A model generated the notes under the pieces. It was not told where the DNA came from, searched no databases, and saw nothing but the letters and a program-made list of their open reading frames with translations. DNA of 64,000 bases, taken from assembly GCF_035918015.1 (NCBI RefSeq), contig NZ_CP109132.1, forward strand, positions 4,898,001-4,962,000. The letters are read 5' to 3'. This stretch comes from Streptomyces sp. NBC_01754. GTDB lineage: Bacteria; Actinomycetota; Actinomycetes; Streptomycetales; Streptomycetaceae. Of the stretch, positions 44,214 through 53,278 are shown piece after piece (the stretch's first letter is position 1; every line of letters starts with the position of its first letter). Both the position numbers and the translations under genes were made by a program.

Positions 44214-44242
44214 AGCCTCGCACCGTCCTACGGTGCGGGGCT
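44214..44242 (+). terminator. Terminator of the transglycosylase gene
   Basis: AGCCTCGCACCGT (44214-44226) pairs with ACGGTGCGGGGCT (44230-44242) through 13 pairs including a G-T pair, with a CCT loop and a short TTTC afterwards. Confidence 0.85.
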
Positions 44243-44312
44243 TTCGTGTGTACGGTCGATTCGGACGACTCCGGGGGGAGTGGTGGGAGCAGACGGGGGA
44301 AAGGGGAACGTC

Positions 44313-45713
44313 ATGTCTAGACTTCCGGGGTGGCTCGGCCGGTTGGGCGCCGGACTCAGCGAGGCCGGGGCGCGCCTGGAGGAACGGCGGGCCGAGGGTG
44401 AGCACGAGGTGGACGAGGACGTGGCCGCCGCGAGCCCGGACCCCGTGACGCAGGCGGCCGTCGCCGATCAGGTGCCCCGCCCGCCCGACTACGCCCCCTC
44501 CGTGGCCGCCAGGGCCGATCCGGTCGCCGCGATCCCCTGGGGGATGCGCGTCGCCGCCGAGGCGGGCTGGCGGCTGTTGGTCCTGGCCGGCACCCTCTGG
44601 GTGCTGATGCGGGTCATCAGCGCGGTGCAGCTGGTCGTCCTCGCCTTCGTCGCGGCGCTGCTCGTGACGGCGATGCTCCAGCCCACCGTCGTACGGCTCA
44701 AGCGCCTCGGGCTGCCCCGGGGGCTCGCGACCGCCGTCACCGCCGTGCTCGGCTTCGTCGTCATCGGTCTGGTCGGCTGGTTCGTGGTGTGGCAGGTGAT
44801 GGACAACCTGGACACCCTCTCCGACCGGGTCCGCGACGGTATCGACGAGCTGAAACGCTGGCTGCTGGACAGCCCGTTCCACGTCACCGAGCAGCAGATC
44901 AACGACGTCGCCAAGAACCTCAGCGACACCATCGGCACCAACACGGAGGAGATCACCTCCGCCGGGCTCCAGGGCGTCACCGTGATGGTGGAGTTCCTCA
45001 CCGGGCTGCTGCTGGCGATGTTCTCGACGCTCTTCCTGCTCTACGACGGCCGGCGCATCTGGGAGTGGGTCCTCAAGCTGGTCCCGGCCCAGGCCCGGCC
45101 GGGGGTCGCGGGTGCCGGACCGCGTGCCTGGCGGACGCTGACGGCCTATGTGCGGGGCACGGTCATCGTCGCCCTGATCGACGCGATCTTCATCGGGCTG
45201 GGGATCTACTTCCTCGATGTGCCGATGGCGGTGCCGCTGGCCGTCTTCATCTTCCTCTTCGCCTTCATCCCGCTGGTCGGCGCGGTGGTCTCCGGGGCGC
45301 TCGCCGTGGTGGTCTCGCTGGTCACCCAGGGCGTGTTCACCGCCCTGATGGTGCTGATCGTGGTGCTGGCCGTGCAGCAGATCGAGGGCCACATCCTGCA
45401 ACCGTTCATCCTGGGCCGCGCGGTGCGCGTCCATCCGCTGGCCGTGGTCCTGTCGGTCGCCGCGGGCGGGATGATCGCGGGCATCGGCGGCGCGGTCGTC
45501 GCCGTACCCCTGGTCGCCGTGACCAATACGGTGGTCGGCTACCTGCGGGCGTACAGCCGGGAGGCCACGCTGCTGCGGCACGCGTCCGGGCCGCACGGCG
45601 AGACGGGGGATCCCGTCCCGGCGACCGAGGCGCCGGCCGGCCGGCCGGCGGACGTCCGGGGCCGGGCGGCCGAGGAGCCGGGGGCCGCGGGCCGGCTGCC
45701 GAAGCAGCACTGA
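44313..45713 (+). CDS. AI-2E family transporter (PerM/YtvI-like)
   Basis: A 466-residue membrane protein from ATG 44313 (GGGGAAAGGGGAACGTC upstream). An acidic N-terminal tail of about 80 residues is followed by the AI-2E/DUF20 pattern: helices at about 85-165, an extracytoplasmic helical domain (VRDGIDELKRWLLDSPFHVT), then four or five C-terminal helices with FIFLFAFIPLVGAVVSGALA and QQIEGHILQPFILGRAVRVH-PL. Members move quorum signals, Na+/H+ or other solutes; substrate here is open. A low-complexity C-terminus (EAPAGRPADVRGRAAE). Confidence 0.9.
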   Translation: MSRLPGWLGRLGAGLSEAGARLEERRAEGEHEVDEDVAAASPDPVTQAAVADQVPRPPDYAPSVAARADPVAAIPWGMRVAAEAGWRLLVLAGTLWVLMRVISAVQLVVLAFVAALLVTAMLQPTVVRLKRLGLPRGLATAVTAVLGFVVIGLVGWFVVWQVMDNLDTLSDRVRDGIDELKRWLLDSPFHVTEQQINDVAKNLSDTIGTNTEEITSAGLQGVTVMVEFLTGLLLAMFSTLFLLYDGRRIWEWVLKLVPAQARPGVAGAGPRAWRTLTAYVRGTVIVALIDAIFIGLGIYFLDVPMAVPLAVFIFLFAFIPLVGAVVSGALAVVVSLVTQGVFTALMVLIVVLAVQQIEGHILQPFILGRAVRVHPLAVVLSVAAGGMIAGIGGAVVAVPLVAVTNTVVGYLRAYSREATLLRHASGPHGETGDPVPATEAPAGRPADVRGRAAEEPGAAGRLPKQH

Positions 45714-45727
45714 GGCACGGGCGAGCA

Positions 45728-45771
45728 GGGAGGGGCCCCGCGGACGGTCGGTCGTCCGCGGGGCCCCTCCC
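45728..45771. terminator. Bidirectional terminator hairpin, 19-bp stem
   Basis: Arms 45728-45746 and 45753-45771 (starting gggaggggccccgcgg) are perfect complements around GTCGGT. It lies between the convergent AI-2E gene and ahpD. Confidence 0.85.
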
Positions 45772-45797
45772 GTACAACGGTACTGCGTGTGCCGGCC

Positions 45798-46334
45798 CTA
45801 CTGCTCGGCGAGTACGCCCTCGGTCTCGAGGGTCACACCGACCGCCTGGATCACCGAGGCGATCTTGACGGCCTCCTGGACGGTCTCCCGGTCCACGCCG
45901 GCCTTGCGCAGAACCTGCTCGTGGGAGTCCAGGCACTGGCCGCAGCCGTTGATCGCGGAGACGGCGAGCGACCACAGCTCGAAGTCGACCTTCTCCACGC
46001 CCGGCTTGCCGATGACGTTCATCCGCAGGCCCGCACGGAGGTTCCCGTACTCGGGGTCCGACAGCAGGTGCCGGGTGCGGTAGAAGACGTTGTTCATCGC
46101 CATGATCGCCGCGGCCGCCTTCGCGGCGGTGTAGGCCTCCTCGGAGAGGTGGGCCTTGGCCTCCGGCTCCAGCTCGCGGAGCACCTTGGGCGAGCGCGAG
46201 GCGATCGCGCAGGCCAGGACGGTGCCCCAGAGCTGCTGCTGGGGAAGCTCGCTGTTACCGATGACCGAACCGAGGTTCAGCTTCAGGTCCTTCGCGAAGT
46301 CCGGTATGGCGGACTTGAGTTCGTCGAGTGCCAT
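45798..46334 (-). CDS. ahpD: Alkyl hydroperoxide reductase AhpD
   Basis: A 178-residue carboxymuconolactone-decarboxylase-fold protein, the reductant partner of AhpC in actinomycetes. The proton relay and thiols are in [20 protein letters not shown] (Cys131, Cys134, His138). With lipoamide-type cofactors it regenerates AhpC after peroxide reduction. It follows ahpC by 11 bases and is co-transcribed with it; regulation by OxyR from the divergent gene is expected. Confidence 0.97.
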   Translation of the reverse strand: MALDELKSAIPDFAKDLKLNLGSVIGNSELPQQQLWGTVLACAIASRSPKVLRELEPEAKAHLSEEAYTAAKAAAAIMAMNNVFYRTRHLLSDPEYGNLRAGLRMNVIGKPGVEKVDFELWSLAVSAINGCGQCLDSHEQVLRKAGVDRETVQEAVKIASVIQAVGVTLETEGVLAEQ

Positions 46335-46345
46335 GTCGTATCAGC

Positions 46346-46900
46346 TCACTCGCCCGAGAGGAGCGCGACCGGGTCGAGAGTGTTCTCGCCCTTGGTCCAG
46401 TTGCACGGGCACAGCTCGTCGGTCTGCAGGGCGTCGAGGACCCGCAGGACCTCCTTGGGGTTACGGCCCACGGAACCGGCGGTCACCATCGTGAACTGGA
46501 TCTCGTTGTTCTGGTCGACGATGAAGACGGCGCGCTGGGCGAAGCCGTCCTCGCCCTCGATGCCGAGGTCACGCATGAGCTCGTGCTTCGAGTCGGCCAG
46601 CATCGGGAAGGGCAGGTCGGTCAGGTCCGGGTGGTCCTTGCGCCAGGCGTGGTGCACGAACTCGGAGTCGCCGGAGAAGCCGAGGACCTGGGCGTCACGG
46701 TCGGCGAACTCGTCGTTCAGCTTGCCGAAGGCGGCGATCTCGGTGGGACACACGAAGGTGAAGTCCTTCGGCCACGCGAAGACGATCTTCCACTTGCCCT
46801 CGTAGGTCTTGTGGTTGATCTGCTCGAACTCCTGGCCGCTCTCGAGCGACACACAAGCGGTCAGGTCGAACTCGGGGAACTTGTCACCGACAGTGAGCAC
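46346..46900 (-). CDS. ahpC: Alkyl hydroperoxide reductase AhpC (peroxiredoxin)
   Basis: A 184-residue 2-Cys peroxiredoxin. The GTG at 46900 (MLTVGDKFPEFDLTACV) is five bases after AAGGAG; the in-frame GTG at 46906 overlaps that site. The peroxidatic Cys51 is in DFTFVCPTEIAAF, and Cys164/Cys166 in ELCPCNW supply the resolving thiol. It reduces organic hydroperoxides and hydrogen peroxide. It is divergent from oxyR across about 130 bases, the standard OxyR-controlled arrangement. Confidence 0.97.
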   Translation of the reverse strand: MLTVGDKFPEFDLTACVSLESGQEFEQINHKTYEGKWKIVFAWPKDFTFVCPTEIAAFGKLNDEFADRDAQVLGFSGDSEFVHHAWRKDHPDLTDLPFPMLADSKHELMRDLGIEGEDGFAQRAVFIVDQNNEIQFTMVTAGSVGRNPKEVLRVLDALQTDELCPCNWTKGENTLDPVALLSGE

Positions 46901-47032
46901 GCGCACTCCTTGCTGGATAGGAAGGCCCTTTTTGGGGGTTTTCCTGGGGGTTGGACTGGCCTCACCATGGCACAGAGTGCATTGATCACGGAAATAGCTA
47001 GACTTGCGCGTGGTGATCGGAGGTGCCTATCA

Positions 47033-47992
47033 GTGGGGTATGTAAATCAGGCCATCAGGCCCAAGCAGCCGAGTCTGTCGCAACTGCGCGCCTTCGCGGC
47101 CGTCGCGGAGCATCTGCACTTCCGGGACGCGGCGGCATCAATCGGGATGAGTCAGCCGGCGCTCTCCGGAGCCGTGTCCGCGCTGGAGGTGGCACTGGGT
47201 GTCCAGCTCATCGAGCGTACGACGCGCAAGGTACTGCTGTCGCCCGCCGGAGAGCGGCTCGCGGTGCGGGCGGACGCCGTGCTGGAGGCCGTCGGCGAGC
47301 TGCTGGAGGAGGCCGAGGCGGTGCGGGCACCGTTCACCGGGATACTCCGGCTCGGTGTGATCCCGACCGTCGCCCCCTATCTGCTGCCTACCGTGCTCAG
47401 GCTGGTCCACGAGCGCTACCCGGAGCTCGAACTCCAGGTGCACGAGGAGCAGACCTCCTCGCTGCTGGACGGGCTGGCGGCCGGCCGGCTGGACCTGCTG
47501 CTGCTCGCCGTGCCGCTCGGGGTGCCCGGGGTCACCGAACTCCCCCTGTTCGACGAGGACTTCGTGCTCGTGACGGAGCGGGGGCACCGGCTGGGCGGGC
47601 GCGAGGACATCGCACGCGAGGCGCTGCGGGACCTGCCGCTCCTGCTGCTCGACGAGGGCCACTGCCTGCGTGACCAGGCGCTGGACATCTGCCGGGAGGC
47701 GGGACGCACCCAGGGCGGACCGGTGACGACGACCGCCGCCGGTCTCTCGACGCTGGTGCAGCTCGTCGCGGGCGGGCTCGGGGTGACCCTGCTGCCGCGT
47801 ACGGCGGTGACGGTCGAGACCGCGCGAAACGAGGCGCTGTCCACCGGGTACTTCAGCGATCCGGCGCCCTCCCGGCGGGTGGCGCTCGCCGTACGGACGG
47901 GCACCGCGCGGCACGCGGAGTTCGAGGAGTTCGCGGCGGCCCTGCGCGAGGCGCTGGAGTCGCTGCCGGTGCGGATGCCGGACGAGGGCTGA
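47033..47992 (+). CDS. oxyR: Hydrogen peroxide sensor OxyR (LysR family)
   Basis: A 319-residue LysR regulator. The GTG at 47033 has GGAGGT eight bases upstream, placing the start shortly before QPSLSQLRAFAAVAEHLHFR; the much longer open frame overlaps ahpC and is rejected. The helix-turn-helix (AASIGMSQPALSGAVSALEV) is followed by the LysR effector domain with the redox pair Cys211 and Cys220 (DEGHCLRDQALDIC). Oxidised OxyR activates ahpC-ahpD. The shared 132-base promoter must contain its binding site, which I could not delimit. Confidence 0.95.
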   Translation: MGYVNQAIRPKQPSLSQLRAFAAVAEHLHFRDAAASIGMSQPALSGAVSALEVALGVQLIERTTRKVLLSPAGERLAVRADAVLEAVGELLEEAEAVRAPFTGILRLGVIPTVAPYLLPTVLRLVHERYPELELQVHEEQTSSLLDGLAAGRLDLLLLAVPLGVPGVTELPLFDEDFVLVTERGHRLGGREDIAREALRDLPLLLLDEGHCLRDQALDICREAGRTQGGPVTTTAAGLSTLVQLVAGGLGVTLLPRTAVTVETARNEALSTGYFSDPAPSRRVALAVRTGTARHAEFEEFAAALREALESLPVRMPDEG

Positions 47993-48010
47993 GCCGGACC
48001 GAGGACGGGC

Positions 48011-48027
48011 GCGCACCGTTCGTGCGC
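48011..48027. terminator. Short hairpin between convergent oxyR and the ABC permease
   Basis: GCGCAC (48011-48016) pairs with GTGCGC (48022-48027) around CGTTC; a competing GC-rich pairing extends on both sides. It lies 19 bases after the oxyR stop. Possible shared terminator. Confidence 0.4.
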
Positions 48028-48052
48028 CGGCGCGCGCCCGGTCTCCCGGCTG

Positions 48053-50395
48053 TCACTCGGTCCGCAGGCCGTCCGGACGCATCAGCCGCCACAGCAGAGG
48101 CAGCGAGAGCAGGGTCACGGCCACCACGAGGCCGCCGCCCGCGCCCGCCAGCGGCAGGAACAGCAACCACCCGGTCACCGGCTTGTCCAGCATCCAGGTC
48201 AGGACGAAGCCCAGTCCGGTACCCCCCGCGACCGCGACCAGGAGGCCGACGGCCACCGGTACGGCGGTCTGCCACAGCACCGACCAGCCCAGCGTGGCGC
48301 GCCGGGTACCGAAGGCCACCAGGATCGACAGCAGCCGCTTGCGCTCGCGCAGTTGCTCCAGCTGGGTGACGAGCATCGACAGGGCGATCAGGGTGAGCGT
48401 CGCCGCCGCGCCGAGACGTAGGCCCGTCTGCACGCTGGCGTACTGCCGGTCGCGCGTCACCGAGGTCAGGGTGGCGATCCGCATCCCCGGGTCGATCCCG
48501 GCCGCCGTGTTCCGTACGTGCTCGGCCGCGTCCGGGACGCTCTCGTCGATCCGGATCTGCGCGACCGTCCGCGCGACGGGCAGCGTGCGCGGGTCCAGCG
48601 CACCGGCCGTCGCCAGGATGCCCCAGTGTTCGGTACCGAGCGGATCGCGGCCGGCGGTCACCGTGCGGGTGTCGGCCGGCAGGGTCCAGAGCAGGGACTT
48701 CTCGCCGGGCCCGTCCGCGTACATGGGGTTGAGCTCGATCTCCTCGCCCTTGCGGGCGGTCTCGTCGATCCAGTCGGCGCGCTCCTTGTCGTTCCGGGGG
48801 TGGGCGACGAAGACGTCTCCCTCCCGGCAGGAGCCGATGGCGGCGATCTCCTTCAGGGTGGTGCAGTCACCGACGGTCAGGGAGGTCACGGGCTGCATGT
48901 CGTCGTCGCTCTTGGGCCTGCCCGGCTTCGACGCGTACGCCTCGACCGTGCCGATGACGGCCCGCACCCCCTCGGTCGCCCGGAACGCCTCGATGGTCCG
49001 GGACGCCGCGTCTCCGGCGACCCGTTCGGAGAAGGTGTGGAACTGGGCCCGTGAGGGGTCCTGCCGCGTCATCTCGTCGAACTCGTCGCCGATGGCCGCG
49101 AACATCATCTGGAGGGCCACCGCGCCCGCCACCGCGACGGTGATCCCGCTGACCGCGCGGGAGGCCGCACCGCTGGTCAGCTGGAGCCTGCGGACGGCGA
49201 GCTGCCAGGGCGGCGGGCCGCCGCGCAGCCGCTTCACCGCCGCCTCCACCAGCCAGGGCAGCAGCAGCGCCAGCCCGAACAGGACCAGCACGGCGCCGCC
49301 CGCGATCGGGTAGGGGTCGACCTCGCCGTACGAGTCGACCCGCCCCGTCACCCACAGCACCGCGAGCCCGGCGACCGGCACCAGCAGCCGCCACCACAGA
49401 CGCCGCTTCCGGCTGCCCGCGTCGCGTACGACACCGAGCGGTTCGACGACCACCGAGCGCATGGCGGCCAGCGTGACGAACACCGCCGACAGGGGCACCG
49501 CGACGGCGACCAGCGCCGCCAGCCAGGTGGCCGGGGTCAGGTCGGACGGGAAGGCGCTGTGGTTCCACAGCTCCACGGCCCCCACGAACCTGCGGCCCAC
49601 CAGGAAGAGCACTCCGCCGACCAGCAGGCCGAGCACCGAGCCGAACAGGGCCTCGCCCGCCGCGATCCGGCGGGTCTGCCGGATGTCGGTACCGACCAGG
49701 CGCAGCGCCGCCAGCCGGCGGTCCCGGCGCTCGCCGCCGAACCGTACGGCGGTGGCGATGAAGATGGCCACGGGTACCAGCAGCACCACGCAGATGATGA
49801 CGACCAGCACGACCAGTACGGGCGAGAGCGGTTCAGGGAGGGTGTCGCGGCCGTATGCCGTCAGCCGGTGTCCGCCGTCGGCCTGGGTGAGGGTGTCGCT
49901 GCCCGCGTAGTAGTACAGCTCGCCGGGGGAGAGCAGGCCGGTGTCGGCGATCGTCCCGGTGATCCGGTAGGGCAGCCGCTCCCTGAGGAGCTCGCCCTCG
50001 GAGGAGGCCAGCAGCTCCTTCAGGGCGGGGGAGGCCACCATCTCGCCCGGGCCGGGGAACGTCGCGAGGCCGGGTGGGACGAGCGGGTTCGCCCCCTCCG
50101 CGCGCATCAGGTACCCGCCGACGACACGGCCCCGGTACTCGGTCTCCACATCGATCCGCAGGACGCTGGTGTCCGACTTCTCCGCCGACTCCGCGTCCCG
50201 CGAGATGAGGGACTCCCCGCGTGCGTCGCCGCGCGCGGTGCGTTCGTCCAGCAGGTGGGGCACGGACGAGGCGACCAGCAGCAGCGCCACGCCCAGCCCG
50301 ACGCCGACGGCGGTGAGCGCGGTCCGGACCCAGCCCTCGCGGCCGCCGGCGGCCGCGAAACGTATCCCGAGGCCCAGGTCGCGCGGCCAGGTCAT
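48053..50395 (-). CDS. FtsX-type ABC transporter permease
   Basis: A 780-residue permease of the MacB/FtsX class. An N-terminal helix (TALTAVGVGLGVALLLVASS) leads into a large extracytoplasmic domain, then helix bundles at about residues 210-350 and 690-775 (an FtsX domain in each half), with more helices around 340-440. It overlaps the ATPase gene by four bases (ATGA), so the two form the exporter. Such systems export lipids, peptides or toxins or act in mechanotransmission at the cell wall; the substrate is unknown. A PadR regulator precedes them. Confidence 0.9.
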   Translation of the reverse strand: MTWPRDLGLGIRFAAAGGREGWVRTALTAVGVGLGVALLLVASSVPHLLDERTARGDARGESLISRDAESAEKSDTSVLRIDVETEYRGRVVGGYLMRAEGANPLVPPGLATFPGPGEMVASPALKELLASSEGELLRERLPYRITGTIADTGLLSPGELYYYAGSDTLTQADGGHRLTAYGRDTLPEPLSPVLVVLVVIICVVLLVPVAIFIATAVRFGGERRDRRLAALRLVGTDIRQTRRIAAGEALFGSVLGLLVGGVLFLVGRRFVGAVELWNHSAFPSDLTPATWLAALVAVAVPLSAVFVTLAAMRSVVVEPLGVVRDAGSRKRRLWWRLLVPVAGLAVLWVTGRVDSYGEVDPYPIAGGAVLVLFGLALLLPWLVEAAVKRLRGGPPPWQLAVRRLQLTSGAASRAVSGITVAVAGAVALQMMFAAIGDEFDEMTRQDPSRAQFHTFSERVAGDAASRTIEAFRATEGVRAVIGTVEAYASKPGRPKSDDDMQPVTSLTVGDCTTLKEIAAIGSCREGDVFVAHPRNDKERADWIDETARKGEEIELNPMYADGPGEKSLLWTLPADTRTVTAGRDPLGTEHWGILATAGALDPRTLPVARTVAQIRIDESVPDAAEHVRNTAAGIDPGMRIATLTSVTRDRQYASVQTGLRLGAAATLTLIALSMLVTQLEQLRERKRLLSILVAFGTRRATLGWSVLWQTAVPVAVGLLVAVAGGTGLGFVLTWMLDKPVTGWLLFLPLAGAGGGLVVAVTLLSLPLLWRLMRPDGLRTE

Positions 50396-51078
50396 ACGGC
50401 GTACTCCAGATCACGGGCGCGGCCGTCGCGTACGACGACGTCGCGGTCGGAGTAGGCGGCGACCCGGGCCTCGTGGGTCACCAGGACGACGGCCGTGTTC
50501 GCGGACCGGGCGGACTCGGTGAGCAGTTCCATGACCCGCTCGCCGTTGAGTGAGTCCAGCGCACCGGTCGGCTCGTCGGCGAAGACCACCTTCGGGGAGG
50601 CGGCCAGGGCACGGGCCACGGCGACGCGCTGGCCCTGGCCCCCGGAGACCTCGCCGGGCCGCTGGGCGGCGACGTCGTCGACCTCCAGGCGCTCCAGCCA
50701 CTCGCGGGCGGTGCGCTCGGCGGCCTTGCGCCGGACACCGTTCAGGCGGAGCGGCAGAGCGGTGTTCTCCAGGCAGGTCAGCTCGGGGACGAGCTGGCCG
50801 AACTGGAACACGAAGCCGAAGTCGCTGCGGCGCAGGGCGCTGCGCTCGCCGTCGGACATCGAGGAGATCTCGCGGCCGGCGTAGGTGATGGTGCCCGCGT
50901 CGGGGGTGACGATCCCGGCGAGGCAGTGCAGCAGGGTCGACTTGCCGGATCCGGAGGGGCCCATGACGGCGACGACCTCGCCGGGGTGGACGGAGAACGA
51001 GGCGCCGTCGAGCGCGGGCGTGGAACCGTAGGTCTTGCGCAGGTCCCGGGCGGCGAGCAGGGAACCGGCGGGGGTCAC
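50392..51078 (-). CDS. ABC transporter ATP-binding protein (LolD/MacB-like)
   Basis: A 228-residue ATPase. GTG 51078 overlaps the padR stop (GTGA); the far longer frame to 51672 is rejected. Walker A MGPSGSGKSTLLHCLAG, Q-loop FQFGQLVPELTCLEN, signature EVSGGQGQRVAVARAL, Walker B VVFADEPTGALD and H-loop VLVTHEARVAAYSDR are all present. It energises the FtsX-type permease encoded next. The order padR-ATPase-permease with overlapping ends points to one regulated operon. Confidence 0.95.
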   Translation of the reverse strand: MTPAGSLLAARDLRKTYGSTPALDGASFSVHPGEVVAVMGPSGSGKSTLLHCLAGIVTPDAGTITYAGREISSMSDGERSALRRSDFGFVFQFGQLVPELTCLENTALPLRLNGVRRKAAERTAREWLERLEVDDVAAQRPGEVSGGQGQRVAVARALAASPKVVFADEPTGALDSLNGERVMELLTESARSANTAVVLVTHEARVAAYSDRDVVVRDGRARDLEYAV

Positions 51079-51599
51079 GGGGCGACCACCTCGGCGAGCC
51101 GGCCGAGACGTGCGGCGGTCAGTTCCAGCCAGCGCAGGTCGGCTTCGAGGTGGAAGAGGGCGTGGTCGCAGATCAGCTGGTCCGCGAGGTCTCCCTTGCG
51201 CTTGCGGTCGGTGAGGACACGCATGAGGCGCAGATGCTCGGAGCGCTGGTTGTCCAGCAGGGCGGCGGCGCTGCGTCCGGTGAGCAGGGCAAGGACGACC
51301 TTGGTGTACAGGGTCGACTGGAGATAGGGCTCGGGCTTCTCGGGCTGGGCCAGCCAGGTCGCGACGTCCGTGACCCCGGCCTCGGTGATGGCGTAGCGCT
51401 TGCGCTCCGGGCCGCCGCCGCTCTCGACGCCGTCGACCTCGACCAGGCCGTTCTTCAGCAGGCGGGACATGGTCGCGTAGACCTGTCCGTAGTGCAGGGA
51501 GCGGTCGTGGCCGAACTTCTCGTCGAAGGCGCGCTTGAGGTCGTAGCCGTGGCGGGGGCCGGACTCCAGAAGTCCGAGCAGAGTGTGACCGATTGACAT
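51075..51599 (-). CDS. PadR family transcriptional regulator
   Basis: A 174-residue repressor from ATG 51599 (MSIGHTLLGLLESGPRHGYD). The winged-helix signature LKRAFDEKFGHDRSLHYGQV followed by YATMSRLLKNGLVEVDGVES is clear, and the C-terminal helices (SAALLDNQRSEHLRLMRVL) form the dimerisation arm. PadR proteins usually repress adjacent exporter genes and are released by the exported drug. GTGTATAC repeats 20-40 bases upstream are the likely operator. First gene of the padR-ABC operon. Confidence 0.93.
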   Translation of the reverse strand: MSIGHTLLGLLESGPRHGYDLKRAFDEKFGHDRSLHYGQVYATMSRLLKNGLVEVDGVESGGGPERKRYAITEAGVTDVATWLAQPEKPEPYLQSTLYTKVVLALLTGRSAAALLDNQRSEHLRLMRVLTDRKRKGDLADQLICDHALFHLEADLRWLELTAARLGRLAEVVAP

Positions 51600-51618
51600 G
51601 CCGAGCACTGTACATGGT

Positions 51619-51639
51619 GTGTATACGTCGCGTGTATAC
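51619..51639. promoter_or_regulatory. Probable PadR operator: paired GTGTATAC boxes
   Basis: GTGTATAC occurs at 51619-51626 and 51632-51639, 13 bases apart; the GTATAC cores are self-complementary, so the pair is also an inverted repeat. The site is 20-40 bases upstream of the padR start and would allow autoregulation. Assignment is from position. Confidence 0.6.
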
Positions 51640-51664
51640 CGCCCCGGACCCGTTCCTCTCCCAC

Positions 51665-51702
51665 GGGACCAAGCCCCTCCGGTGGTGGAGGGGCTTGGTC
51701 CC
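51665..51702. terminator. Terminator hairpin, 16-bp stem
   Basis: GGGACCAAGCCCCTCC (51665-51680) pairs perfectly with 51687-51702 around GGTGGT. It follows the leftward 51787 gene and insulates the padR promoter. Confidence 0.8.
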
Positions 51703-51786
51703 GATCGGGGTTTCGGGATGCGGAGCCGCCGGGGTGCCGGGCGGTGGTGGCGGCCCACGGGGGGAGTGCCCAGGTGTCGGGCGGGC

Positions 51787-52089
51787 TCACTCCCCCTCGT
51801 CGGCCCCGTCCCTCGGCGGCCGCCCCCGGCGGGGGATCGGTGCCGCGCCCCTCGGCAGTCGTCCCGCCTCCGCCAGGGCCCGCCGCAACAGGAAGTCGAT
51901 CTGCGCGTTCGCGCTGCGCAGTTCGTCCGAGGCCCACCGGGCCAGCGCGTCGTGCACCGCGGGATCCAGCCGCAGCAGCATCTGCTTCCGCTGCCGCCGG
52001 GCGGTCGGGCCCCCGCCGGGCCGCTGGGGCCCGGCGGGGGGCCCTTCGGCCCCGGGAGGATCCGGCGACGGCGTGCCCTGGCCGGTCAC
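51787..52089 (-). CDS. Ribbon-helix-helix domain protein
   Basis: A 100-residue protein whose ATG overlaps the SPFH stop (ATGA). After a Pro/Gly-rich lead, [20 protein letters not shown] followed by [20 protein letters not shown] has the strand-helix-helix pattern of Arc/MetJ-type DNA-binding proteins. The C-terminus is basic then acidic. Ribbon-helix-helix proteins dimerise and bind operators; in Streptomyces this small family is widespread beside SPFH genes, target unknown. Confidence 0.8.
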   Translation of the reverse strand: MTGQGTPSPDPPGAEGPPAGPQRPGGGPTARRQRKQMLLRLDPAVHDALARWASDELRSANAQIDFLLRRALAEAGRLPRGAAPIPRRGRPPRDGADEGE

Positions 52090-53057
52090 TGGTAGAGCGA
52101 GCCCGTGTTCAGGACCGGCTGTGCCGCCCGGTCACCGCACAGCACCACCATCAGGTTGCTCACCATCGCCGCCTTGCGCTCCGGGTCCAGTTCCACGATG
52201 TCCTGCTCCGAGATCCGGGTGAGCGCCATCTCGACCATGCCCACCGCGCCCTCGACGATCTGCTGCCGGGCGGCGACCACGGCCCCCGCCTGCTGGCGCT
52301 GGAGCATCGCCGAGGCGATCTCGGGGGCGTACGCGAGGTGGCTGAAACGCGACTCGATGATCGAGACGCCTGCCGCCTGGACGCGTGCGGTGAGCTCGAT
52401 CGCCAGCTTCTCGGTGATCTCCTCCGCGTTCCCGCGCAGTGAGAGGCCGCCCTCGTCGTGGGCGTCGTAGGGGTACTCGATCGCGATGTGCCGGACGGCC
52501 GCCTCGGTCTGGGTGGCGACGAACTCCAGGAAGTCGTCGACCTCGAAGAGCGCCTGCGCGGTGTCCTCCACCTTCCAGACGACGATCGCCGCCAGCTCGA
52601 TGGGGTTGCCGTACGCGTCGTTGACCTTCAGGACCGCGGTCTCGTGGTTGCGGACACGGGTGGAGATCTTGCGGCTGGAGGTGAGCGGGTTGACCCAGCG
52701 CAGGCCGTCCGCGCGGATCGTGCCGACGTACCGGCCGAAGAGCTGGATGACCCGGGCCTCGCCCGGGGCGACCATCTTCACACCGGACATGCAGAAGAAC
52801 GAGGCGATCGTGAGTACCACCCCGAAGAGGCAGACCGGGATGCCGACGGCGTTGTTGCCGCCCGATCCCACGACACCCCCCAGGATGGCCAGGCCCACGC
52901 CGATGATCACCCCCAGGACGGTCAGCAGCAGCCCCAGTCCGCCGGGGATGGAGTGCGCCGTCGTCTCTCTGACCTGCGGGGCCGGCATGTCGGGCGTGTC
53001 CGGTGTGAGGTCGGGGCCGGTGCCGGTGGTGTCGGTGCGCTCGTGTGGTGCGGACAT
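52086..53057 (-). CDS. SPFH/band 7 domain membrane protein
   Basis: A 323-residue protein from ATG 53057 (GGGGGACCC upstream); the 53084 start has no ribosome site. Two membrane helices at about 43-90 ([35 protein letters not shown]) precede the band 7 domain ([40 protein letters not shown] strand) and a C-terminal coiled region rich in Ala/Glu ([20 protein letters not shown]). SPFH proteins scaffold membrane microdomains and recruit proteases. The downstream ribbon-helix-helix gene is translationally coupled. Confidence 0.9.
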   Translation of the reverse strand: MSAPHERTDTTGTGPDLTPDTPDMPAPQVRETTAHSIPGGLGLLLTVLGVIIGVGLAILGGVVGSGGNNAVGIPVCLFGVVLTIASFFCMSGVKMVAPGEARVIQLFGRYVGTIRADGLRWVNPLTSSRKISTRVRNHETAVLKVNDAYGNPIELAAIVVWKVEDTAQALFEVDDFLEFVATQTEAAVRHIAIEYPYDAHDEGGLSLRGNAEEITEKLAIELTARVQAAGVSIIESRFSHLAYAPEIASAMLQRQQAGAVVAARQQIVEGAVGMVEMALTRISEQDIVELDPERKAAMVSNLMVVLCGDRAAQPVLNTGSLYQ

Positions 53058-53278
53058 GGGTCCCCCGTTCCTGCGGCTTATCACCGCGTTAGCAATGTGA
53101 TCTCACATTACCTCTTCCCACAACCTTGTGCACCCCTCGTGCGTCGGTTCCATACGGGGCGGGTGCTGATTCTCACGTCCGGAAAAGGCCGGATCGCTTG
53201 TCTTTTGTCCGGGCTTTCGGTGTTAGCTGGCAGGTCTGACCGGAGCGGTTCGAGCAGAGGGACAGGAGCACCACAGCG

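Noticed and set aside
46328..47032. Long N-terminal extension of OxyR
   Set aside because: The extension is antisense to ahpC, and GTG 47033 has a good ribosome site and the expected N-terminus.
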